Of a stretch of 64,000 nt of DNA, positions 1-6,720 are shown piece after piece. Numbering within the stretch: position 1 is the stretch's first letter; each line of letters begins with the position of its first letter. A program made the translations under genes and the position numbers. The DNA is from Opitutaceae bacterium UBA2377 (GTDB taxonomy: Bacteria; Verrucomicrobiota; Verrucomicrobiia; Opitutales; Opitutaceae). Location: assembly GCA_002344205.1 (NCBI GenBank), contig DDSZ01000016.1:35446-99445 (forward strand). Direction: 5' to 3'. The notes under the pieces are model-generated. The model did no database searches, was not told the DNA's origin, and saw only the letters and a list, made by a program, of their open reading frames with translations.

Positions 1-22
1 GCGGACCGAGCCTCGGCGCACC

Positions 23-841
23 ATGAGCCACCCCGCCCCGCCCGCCGAGACCGACGCCGTCCTCGCCACGCTCGCCCGCGACGGCTACTGCGTCCTCCCC
101 GGCGTCATCCCTCCCGCGGAGATCGGCGCCGTGCGCGACTCCGTCGCCGCCGCCGTCCGCACCCACTCCTCGCTGCCGCCGCCGCAGGGCTACGCCACCG
201 GTTTCCTCCGCCTTAACCAGGCCATCGCACCCTACCTTGCGCACCCGCGGCTGATGGCGGTGGTGGACCGGCTCTTCGGCGAATTCCCGCGCATCTCGAT
301 GCTCACCGGAGCGATCAACGGCCAGGGCATTCCGCGCGGCGAGATGCACGCCGACTGGCCCTTCAATCAGAACAGCAAGGCGCGGGTGCGGGCGCCCTAC
401 CCCGACATCGTGATGAACCTCGTGACGATGTGGATGCTGACGGACTACACGGTCGAGAACGGCGGCACGATCGTGATCCCCGGCAGCCACCGGCGCGACT
501 ATTCCCCGCGGCACGGCACGGCGCACGACCCCATGGCGGTTTACGAGGGCGAGGTGCAGCTGCAGGGCCGGGCCGGGGACGTCGGCCTTTTCGACGCCCG
601 CACCTGGCACGCCATCGCCCCCAACCGGTCGGACGCGCCGCGGATCGGCGTCATCGTGCGTTACGCCCCGTGGTGGATCAACCTGCAGCCGCTGCGGCCC
701 GGCACCCGCGACCGCCAGCAGATCGTGGAAGCCAACCAGGGGCGCGACCCGAAGGTCGAGGCGCTGCCGCTCTCCGTTTACCGCACCCTGCCCGCCGCCG
801 TGCAACCCCTCGTCTACCACATGGTGGACGACTCCGCCTGA
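23..841 (+). CDS. Phytanoyl-CoA dioxygenase (PhyH) family protein
   Basis: Predicted cytoplasmic Fe(II)/2-oxoglutarate-dependent oxygenase of 272 aa, close to the usual length of bacterial PhyH proteins. The iron-binding facial triad is visible as H109-x-D111 (in EMHADW) and H196 (in TWHAIAP), and R207 fits the 2-oxoglutarate-binding arginine. The jelly-roll signature GGTIVIPGSH lies at 147-156. The stop codon shares one base with the ATG of the following aldo/keto reductase, so the two are probably translated from one message. The substrate cannot be read from sequence; the neighbours suggest a small carbon compound from sugar-acid breakdown. The start sits 22 bases from the window edge, so further upstream operon members may be missing. 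Confidence 0.85.
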   Translation: MSHPAPPAETDAVLATLARDGYCVLPGVIPPAEIGAVRDSVAAAVRTHSSLPPPQGYATGFLRLNQAIAPYLAHPRLMAVVDRLFGEFPRISMLTGAINGQGIPRGEMHADWPFNQNSKARVRAPYPDIVMNLVTMWMLTDYTVENGGTIVIPGSHRRDYSPRHGTAHDPMAVYEGEVQLQGRAGDVGLFDARTWHAIAPNRSDAPRIGVIVRYAPWWINLQPLRPGTRDRQQIVEANQGRDPKVEALPLSVYRTLPAAVQPLVYHMVDDSA

Positions 842-1827
842 TGCAACGCCTGCCCCTCGGCCGCACCGGCCTCGACCTGCCCCGCATCGGCCTGGGCGGC
901 GCCCCGCTCGGCCGGGAAATCGACGAGGCCGCCAGCCGCGCCGTGCTCGACCATGCCGTCGCCCGCGGCGTCACGCTCATCGACACCGCCGAGTCCTACG
1001 GCGGCGGCAACGCCCGCGAATACCGGCGGCGCCAGTATGGCGTGGACGACGTGCGCGAGGCGTCGCACGAGATGCACTCCTCCGAGAAGATCATCGGCCG
1101 CTGGCTGCGCGACCGCGGCGACCGCGACCGGATCGAGCTGCTGACCAAGTTCAGCACCGGCGGCCGGCCCGAGCAGGTGCGCGCCGCGCTGCAGGCCAGC
1201 CTCGAGCGGCTGCAAACCGACCACGTGGACATCTACATGCTGCACCAGCCGTATCCGGACGTGCCGATCCGCGAGACGCTGGAGGCGCTCGACGCCGAGG
1301 TGCGCGCCGGCCGCATCCGCAGCGTGGGGTGCAGCAACTTCACCGCCGCGCAGTTGCGCGAGGCCCAGGCCTGCGCGGCCCGGCACGGCCTCGCGCGGAT
1401 CGAGTCGGTGCAGCCGCCCTTCAGCCTCGCCGACGCGGGCGCCGCACGGGAGTTGCTGCCCTATTGCCACCGCGAGCAGATCGCGGCCATCACCTACAGC
1501 CCGCTGGCCGCGGGTTTCCTCACGGGCAAATATGCGGCCGGGCCCGGGGCGATCCCGAAGGGCACGCGGTTCGACGTCATCCCCGGCCACATCGACGTGT
1601 ATTTCTCCGAGGCGAACTTCCGCGTCGTCCGGAACCTGGCGGCGCTCGCGACGGAAACCGGTGTGCCGATGGTGCGGCTCGCCCTGGCCTGGGTCTTCGC
1701 CCACCCCGGCGTCACCTGCGTCCTCGTCGGCGCCCGCACGACCGCCCACCTCGACAACGCCTTCGACGCGCTGGCCTTTGAGCTGGGCCCGGCCCTCAAG
1801 GCGCGCATGGACGCCTGGCTCGACTGA
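841..1827 (+). CDS. Aldo/keto reductase
   Basis: NAD(P)H-dependent oxidoreductase of 328 aa with a TIM-barrel fold. The family tetrad is present: D48, Y53, K103 and H135 (LIDTAESYG, LTKFS, YMLHQPYPD). The ATG at 841 was chosen because it overlaps the preceding stop by one base and begins the canonical N-terminus MQRLPLGRTGL; the frame is open further upstream, but that part is antisense-like filler. The gene ends two bases before the regulator's ATG. It probably reduces or oxidises a sugar, lactone or aldehyde in the pathway served by this cluster; the exact substrate is unknown. Confidence 0.88.
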   Translation: MQRLPLGRTGLDLPRIGLGGAPLGREIDEAASRAVLDHAVARGVTLIDTAESYGGGNAREYRRRQYGVDDVREASHEMHSSEKIIGRWLRDRGDRDRIELLTKFSTGGRPEQVRAALQASLERLQTDHVDIYMLHQPYPDVPIRETLEALDAEVRAGRIRSVGCSNFTAAQLREAQACAARHGLARIESVQPPFSLADAGAARELLPYCHREQIAAITYSPLAAGFLTGKYAAGPGAIPKGTRFDVIPGHIDVYFSEANFRVVRNLAALATETGVPMVRLALAWVFAHPGVTCVLVGARTTAHLDNAFDALAFELGPALKARMDAWLD

Positions 1828-1829
1828 CC

Positions 1830-2891
1830 ATGGAGCTGCCCGGCCGGTCCACGCTCATCACGGAGACGGTGCGCGTGCTCCGGGCGGCCCTGGAACGGGG
1901 CGAGTGGCGGGGGCGGCTGCCGGGCGAGCGCGGACTCAGCGCCCAGCTGCAGGTCAGCCGCTCCACGTTGCGGCAGGCCCTCGTCGTGCTGCAGCGCGAG
2001 GGGTTGGTCGCGGTGCAGCCGGGGCGGGCGCGCCGCGTGCACCGCGCGCGCCGCCCCGCCCAACGCCCCGGGCGCACCATCCTGCTGCTCTCGCTCCAGC
2101 CGATGGCCCTGCAGCGGCCGGCGACGGCCTACTGCGTGCAAATCCTGCTGACGCAGCTGCAGACCGCCGGCCACCGGCTGGAGATCCGGGCCGAGCCCGG
2201 GCTGGCCCACCGGCCGGAACCCCTCCTGGCGGCACTTGCCTGCACGGAACCCGCCGCCTGGCTCCTGCTCTCGCTGCCGGCCGCGGTGCAGGCCTGGTGC
2301 GCGGCGCGGGCGCTGCCGGCGCTGGTGATCGGCTCCTGCCATGCCGGCGTGCGGTTGCCCTCCTTCCAACTCGACCTTGGCGCCGTGGGCCGACACGCGG
2401 CGGGATTGCTGCGCGCCCGCGGCCACCGGTCGCTCGCCCTCGTGCGGCACCGCGTGCTCACCGCCGGCATGCAGGCCAGCGAGGAGGGTTTTCTCGCCGG
2501 GGCGGGCGACGCCCGCACCCGCATCCTCACGCACGACGGCGATCCCGACGCCCTCGGCCGCGTCCTCGACCGGGCGCTCGCCACCGCCCATCCGCCCACG
2601 GGCCTCGTGGTCTGCGACGCCGCCCACGCGCTCGGCGCCGCTTCGCACCTCATCGCCCGCGGGTGGCGGCTGCCGCGCGACCTTTCCCTGATCAGCCGCG
2701 ATCACGACGAACCGCTCGCCTACTTTCGCCCCGCGCTCACGCGCTACGACCACGACAAGGACGGCTTTGCGCGGCGACTGGCGCGGCTGGCCGCCCGGCT
2801 CGCCTGCCAGGGCGGCCTGCCCGTGCGGGACTACCGCACCACGCCCCGGCTCATCCCGGGCGCAACCCTGGGCCCGGCGCCGGTCAGATGA
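1830..2891 (+). CDS. GntR-HTH transcriptional regulator with LacI-like sensor domain
   Basis: A 353-aa DNA-binding regulator. Residues about 8-75 form a GntR-type winged helix (LPGERGLSAQLQVSRSTLRQAL, here spanning the recognition helix). Residues about 85-345 resemble the periplasmic-binding-protein sensor of LacI regulators, which senses a sugar-like ligand. This hybrid architecture is common in Opitutae and Planctomycetes. It is the only recognisable regulator in the 1-26 kb locus and follows the aldo/keto reductase after two bases. It is therefore the best candidate to bind the TGGTTACCAG-like motifs scattered through the cluster (inference). Confidence 0.85.
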   Translation: MELPGRSTLITETVRVLRAALERGEWRGRLPGERGLSAQLQVSRSTLRQALVVLQREGLVAVQPGRARRVHRARRPAQRPGRTILLLSLQPMALQRPATAYCVQILLTQLQTAGHRLEIRAEPGLAHRPEPLLAALACTEPAAWLLLSLPAAVQAWCAARALPALVIGSCHAGVRLPSFQLDLGAVGRHAAGLLRARGHRSLALVRHRVLTAGMQASEEGFLAGAGDARTRILTHDGDPDALGRVLDRALATAHPPTGLVVCDAAHALGAASHLIARGWRLPRDLSLISRDHDEPLAYFRPALTRYDHDKDGFARRLARLAARLACQGGLPVRDYRTTPRLIPGATLGPAPVR

Positions 2892-2945
2892 CCGGACCAA
2901 CCTCCCGCCGTTGTCCGCGCCCGTTTCTCCCGCCAATTCCACCGC

Positions 2946-3746
2946 ATGTCATCCTTCACCGTCCAAATCTGCGACTTCACCCGTTCCTATGTCCGCTGGG
3001 GCATCGACCTGCAGCGCCAGCCGCCGGTCACTGTCTCGCACCCGCCGCCGTTCACGCTGAACCATGTGCGGGTCGCGGCCGAATGTCTCGCGGAGGTGAC
3101 CTGCCGCGACACCGGCATCACCTCCGCCTATCTCCTCGGCGCCTCGTGCAAGACGGAACGGGTCAACGTGGAGGCGGACATCTGGACCGACCCGAACGCG
3201 GATTTCTGCATGGTCGCAGGCACCGACCGCTTCCTCGCCCTCAAGCGCTGGGACCGCACCGAGAAGGGCGTGATGCGCTACCCGACCTCGCTCGGACCGC
3301 AGCCCGAGCGCCAGCCGGGCGACCCGCGGACGGCCTTCACCCACTACGGCGTGGACGTGCGCCGGACCGCCGGCCGGGTGATTGAAGACGTGCAGGAACT
3401 GGCCGCGATTTTCGCCACCGACCGCCCGGTCGTCTCCCGCACCCGGGTCGAGACCCCGCGCTACACGCTGCGCCTGGAATATCCCGTGAAGACCGGCAAC
3501 TACAGCACCCGCGAGCATTACTACCAGGTGGACACGGGGCCGGTGCTCCTGCCCGACCTCACGGCGCCGGCGGCCGGCGTGCTGGAGTCGTTCAACCTCG
3601 CCTACGTCGCCCATCTCCGGCCGGGCTGGGCGGAGTTTCTCGTCTCGGCGCCGACGCCGCTTGCGCCGGGCATCGCGGTGCACCATTACTCCCGCGCCGT
3701 GCGCGTGGAGTGCCACAACGAGATGATCGCCGTGGGCGACGAATAA
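2946..3746 (+). CDS. Conserved protein of unknown function, family member 1
   Basis: A 266-aa soluble protein that I cannot assign to a named family. It has no signal peptide or membrane segment. It is clearly paralogous to the protein encoded at 22673-23470: shared blocks include LGASCKTE, PNAD, KRWD..KGVM, SLGPQPERQ, LEYPVKT.N, YYQVDTGPVL, LAYVAHL and WAEFLVS.PTPL, in the same order and with the same overall length. The gene lies between the regulator and the UxuA-like enzyme, 18 bases upstream of the latter, so it is probably co-transcribed. The conserved Tyr-, Asp- and Trp-rich motifs suggest an enzyme or a ligand-binding protein rather than a structural one; no function is proposed. Confidence 0.8.
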   Translation: MSSFTVQICDFTRSYVRWGIDLQRQPPVTVSHPPPFTLNHVRVAAECLAEVTCRDTGITSAYLLGASCKTERVNVEADIWTDPNADFCMVAGTDRFLALKRWDRTEKGVMRYPTSLGPQPERQPGDPRTAFTHYGVDVRRTAGRVIEDVQELAAIFATDRPVVSRTRVETPRYTLRLEYPVKTGNYSTREHYYQVDTGPVLLPDLTAPAAGVLESFNLAYVAHLRPGWAEFLVSAPTPLAPGIAVHHYSRAVRVECHNEMIAVGDE

Positions 3747-3764
3747 GGCCGGGAGGTTCCGCCG

Positions 3765-4715
3765 ATGAAAATCGTCGAGGTGCTGACCCCGCCGTCCGAC
3801 CATCACCTGGCGCTGGCCGCGCAGATCGGCTGCGAGGGCATCGTGCTGCGCTGCCCGGAAGACCTTGCCGACCTCGCGCGGGACGCCGCGCGCGCGCGGA
3901 CCCACGGTCTGGAGGTGGCGGCGGTGGAGGGGTTCCTGCCGATGCAGCGCCTGAAACTGCGGGCGCCCGGCTGGGAGGAGGACCGGGAGCGGATGCGGGC
4001 GCTCATCGCGGCGATGGGCCGGCTGCGCATCCGCATCCTGTGCTACAATTTCATGCCCACGGGCGACTGGTCGCGCACGCGCACGGAGCTGCGCACCCGC
4101 GGCGGCGCACGGGTCACCGGCTTCGACCTTGCCGAACTGCCCGCCGCGCCCGTCCCGCCCCCCGGGGAGGCGGAGCGGCTGTGGGACAACCTCGCCCGCT
4201 TCCTCGCGGACATGCTGCCATGCGCCGAGGAGCATGGCGTGGAGCTGTCGATGCATCCGGACGACCCGCCGCTGAGCCCGCTTTTCGGCCATGCCCGCAT
4301 CATGACGGACGTGGCGGCCTTCGACCGGCTGCTTGCGCTGTCCGCCAGCCCGGCGAACAAAATCTGCTTCTGCCAGGGCAACTTCACGGCCATGGGTGCG
4401 GACATCCCCGCGACCGTCCGGCGCTTCGGCCCGCGCATCAACTACGTGCACTTCCGCGACGTCGAGGGCCGCGTGCCGCGGTTCCGCGAGACCTTCCACG
4501 ACCAGGGCCCCACCGACATGTTCGGCGCGATCCGCGCCTACCGGGCGGCGGGATTCACCGGGCCCATCCGGAGCGACCATGTGCCGATGCTCGACGGAGA
4601 AACCGGCGAGCCCGGCTACACCATGCTCGGCCGTCTTTTCGCCGTCGGCTACATGCGCGGCCTGATTCAGGCGGCCGCCAGGCTCAGCGGCCCCACTCCA
4701 GCTCGAGGAACTTGA
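3765..4715 (+). CDS. UxuA-like mannonate dehydratase family protein (TIM barrel)
   Basis: Sugar-acid enzyme of 316 aa resembling D-mannonate dehydratase, which converts D-mannonate to 2-keto-3-deoxy-D-gluconate. Family blocks are visible in order: CYNFMP.GDWSRT, LSMHPDDPP, FCQGNF with the metal-ligand Cys, YVHFRDVEG with the metal-ligand His, FHDQGPTDM, IRSDHVPMLDGE and GYTMLGRLFAVGY. It is shorter than the 360-390 aa usual for UxuA, mainly in the N-terminal half, so it may be a divergent subfamily with another aldonate substrate. Its last 32 bases overlap the convergent cupin gene. It follows the unknown protein by 18 bases, suggesting one operon. Confidence 0.72.
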   Translation: MKIVEVLTPPSDHHLALAAQIGCEGIVLRCPEDLADLARDAARARTHGLEVAAVEGFLPMQRLKLRAPGWEEDRERMRALIAAMGRLRIRILCYNFMPTGDWSRTRTELRTRGGARVTGFDLAELPAAPVPPPGEAERLWDNLARFLADMLPCAEEHGVELSMHPDDPPLSPLFGHARIMTDVAAFDRLLALSASPANKICFCQGNFTAMGADIPATVRRFGPRINYVHFRDVEGRVPRFRETFHDQGPTDMFGAIRAYRAAGFTGPIRSDHVPMLDGETGEPGYTMLGRLFAVGYMRGLIQAAARLSGPTPARGT

Positions 4716-5613
4716 AGGCCTCGCCGCCCGCGGTCTTGTAGGCGTGGCCGACATGGCGCGGCGCAAACACCACCTGGCCGCGGCCCGCCTCGACGGTGTT
4801 GGCGCCGATCTCAACGAGCCCGCGCCCGGCCAGAATAACGAAGGCCTGTTCGCGGTCGGGATGGAAATGCCAGCGGGTGCCGCCACCGGGATGGTAGGCG
4901 GAGAGCCCCATGCGGGCGAGCACCGTGTTCGCCGTGAAATTGCGCGGGGCCGGCAGATCGAGGTGATAGAGCAGCAACGAATTGCCGGCCTTGATGTGCC
5001 CGGCCCCGTAGCTGACGATCGAAAGCCCGGTGCCCTGCTGGCGGGCGTTGGACTCCACGGTCAGGTAGCCCTCGCCGCCGGTGGCCGCGAGCGGGCGCAG
5101 TTTTTCCGAGGTGACGAAAGCACGGCTCGGCGACGCCGGGCGCGGCCCCAGCCCGCGCCATTCGGCCTCCAGCACGGTGGCCGGGCCTTCGCCTCGGGCG
5201 ACATAGGCGCGCTCCACGCCGGGCGGGATGAACACCACCTCTTCCGCCGCGGCGGGCAGCGTCTCGTCGCCGACCCTGAACTCGACCGCGCCGGACAGCA
5301 CGATGAAAACCTGCTCGCGAAAATCATCCACGCGGTGCGGGCGGGCGCCGCCGCCGGGCGCGATGCGGTGGTAGCGGATCCGCGCCATGCTCGCATTGGC
5401 ATAGGCGCCCTCCGCCTCGTCGTCGGGCTGCACCAGCCGCGCCGTTTCCATCCCGTGGTAAACGGCCGCATCCGCCGGCGCGGCCAACGGGAGTTTATCC
5501 AACTGAAAAAGCAGCCCGTGATCGGATTCGCGGCCGTAGCCGGACAGAAGCGGCGGCAGGCACAGCAGGAGGGCAAGACAGCGGGACAGACGGGGGAGCG
5601 GAGGGGTGGGCAT
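4684..5613 (-). CDS. Secreted double-cupin protein
   Basis: A 309-aa protein with an N-terminal signal peptide (hydrophobic run LALLLCLPPLLSG at about 14-26) and two cupin domains. The second carries a clear metal-binding pattern (G..WHFHPDREQAFVILAGRG, then HVGHAYKTAGG). The first, around residues 75-145, has PHRVDDFREQVFIVLSG and is more degenerate. Exported bicupins may be isomerases, dioxygenases or sugar-binding proteins; the reaction is not readable here. It is divergent from the HpcH/HpaI aldolase at 5770 and shares the intergenic region with a candidate operator at 5716-5727. Confidence 0.72.
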   Translation of the reverse strand: MPTPPLPRLSRCLALLLCLPPLLSGYGRESDHGLLFQLDKLPLAAPADAAVYHGMETARLVQPDDEAEGAYANASMARIRYHRIAPGGGARPHRVDDFREQVFIVLSGAVEFRVGDETLPAAAEEVVFIPPGVERAYVARGEGPATVLEAEWRGLGPRPASPSRAFVTSEKLRPLAATGGEGYLTVESNARQQGTGLSIVSYGAGHIKAGNSLLLYHLDLPAPRNFTANTVLARMGLSAYHPGGGTRWHFHPDREQAFVILAGRGLVEIGANTVEAGRGQVVFAPRHVGHAYKTAGGEAFKFLELEWGR

Positions 5614-5715
5614 GGAAGGGAACGGGCCGGAGGGTTGAACGAGGGCGCCGGCGGACCGGCGCCCTCACCCTGCCGGCCGGCGCGGCGATGCCAAACCCGG
5701 GGCGGTGGGCAGATG

Positions 5716-5727
5716 TGGTTACCAGTT
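5716..5727. promoter_or_regulatory. Candidate operator, site A
   Basis: The sequence TGGTTACCAGTT contains the small palindrome TGGT-T-ACCA. It lies between the divergent cupin gene and the aldolase gene, 42 bases before the aldolase ATG. Related motifs occur upstream of other transcription units in the locus (around 6578, 18686, 22638, 23537 and 26168). The proposed regulator is the GntR/LacI hybrid encoded at 1830-2891; this assignment is inference from recurrence and position only. Confidence 0.4.
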
Positions 5728-5769
5728 GTCCCGGCTTGCGCGGCCGGACGGCCCGGCGCCGACTGCGGC

Positions 5770-6555
5770 ATGCGTCCATCCCGGATCCTCGCCCGCATCC
5801 GCGCAGGTGAGCCCGCCCTGCTCGCCAGCCAGTGTTTCCCCCAGCCCGTCCTGGCCGAACACGCCTCCGTCCGCGGCTACGACGGCATCTGGCTCGACCA
5901 GGAGCACCAGTTCTGGAACCCGGGCGACCTGCGCGCCACCCTGCATATCATCCAACTCCTCGGCCTTGACGCGATTATCCGGCCGCCGACCCGTGAAAAG
6001 GCCGCGCTTTACCAACTGCTCGACCAAGGCGCCACCGGCGTGCTTCTGCCGCACATCAACACGCCCGACGAAGCGCGCGCCGCCGTGCAGGCGCTCAAGT
6101 TCCCGCCCCTCGGGGAGCGCGGCCTCGACGGCTGCGGGCTGGACACCCGCCACGCCACGGCGATTCCCGCCGATTACCCCGCGACCGCCAACCGCGAGCG
6201 GTTTCTCGCGGTGATGATCGAGTCGCCCGCGGCCGTGCGGCAGGCCGACGCCATCGCCGCGGTCGCGGGCGTGGATATTCTCTTCTTCGGTCCGGCCGAT
6301 CTGTTCCTGCGGCTAGGCCGGCCGTTCAATCCGGAGGATGCGGAATTCCGCGAGGCCGAGCGGATCGTGGACGCGGCCTGCCGCCGGCACGGCAAGGCCT
6401 GGGGCCGGCCCTGCATCTCGGCAGACGACCTTGCGCGCACGCTGGCGGCGGGCGCACGGCTGGTCGTGCACGGCAGCGATTTTCGCGCGCTCACCAGCCA
6501 CCTGCGCGACTGCGGTGCCGACTTCGCGCGGTTGCGGCCGCGGGGCGGCACCTGA
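5770..6555 (+). CDS. HpcH/HpaI family class II aldolase (copy 1)
   Basis: A 261-aa metal-dependent aldolase of the 2-keto-3-deoxy-sugar-acid type, which cleaves a 2-oxo-3-deoxy acid to pyruvate and an aldehyde. Motifs: GYDGIWLDQEH, IIRPP, ATGVLLPHI, LKFPPLGERG, MIESP with the metal-ligand Glu, and FFGPADL. The ATG at 5770 was chosen because it begins a normal family N-terminus (MRPSRILARIRAGE); the frame extends upstream without homology. It is clearly similar to the aldolase at 21714-22529, so the locus has two related aldolases, perhaps for different chain lengths or stereoisomers. Cytoplasmic. Confidence 0.87.
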   Translation: MRPSRILARIRAGEPALLASQCFPQPVLAEHASVRGYDGIWLDQEHQFWNPGDLRATLHIIQLLGLDAIIRPPTREKAALYQLLDQGATGVLLPHINTPDEARAAVQALKFPPLGERGLDGCGLDTRHATAIPADYPATANRERFLAVMIESPAAVRQADAIAAVAGVDILFFGPADLFLRLGRPFNPEDAEFREAERIVDAACRRHGKAWGRPCISADDLARTLAAGARLVVHGSDFRALTSHLRDCGADFARLRPRGGT

Positions 6556-6577
6556 CGCCGATCACCCTTGGCCAGCT

Positions 6578-6591
6578 TTTGTTACCAGTCA
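6578..6591. promoter_or_regulatory. Candidate operator, site B
   Basis: TTTGTTACCAGTCA sits 130 bases upstream of the chosen start of the first FG-GAP gene and just after the aldolase stop. It matches the core TKGTTACCAG seen at site A. Two TGGCCA repeats flank it (about 6569 and 6599). A promoter for the FG-GAP/SSS block is expected here; no convincing -35/-10 pair can be called by eye. Confidence 0.35.
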
Positions 6592-6720
6592 GAAAAAATG
6601 GCCAGAGGCGCGGGCCGCCGGCACCAGTTTCCTGCTCCCTCGCGGGCGCCGGCTCCGGGCCGGCATCCGCATCGCGAGCAGACACCTGTTCCCAGTTCCA
6701 TCCCCCGAATCCTCCCGCCC

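Noticed and set aside
2949..4886. Long minus-strand frame over the unknown protein and the UxuA-like gene
   Set aside because: Antisense shadow; rich in Ala, Arg, Gly and His, with no family signature.
6599..6604. TGGCCA flanks around site B as an insertion-sequence end
   Set aside because: The repeats are short and occur by chance often in this GC-rich DNA; no transposase is near.
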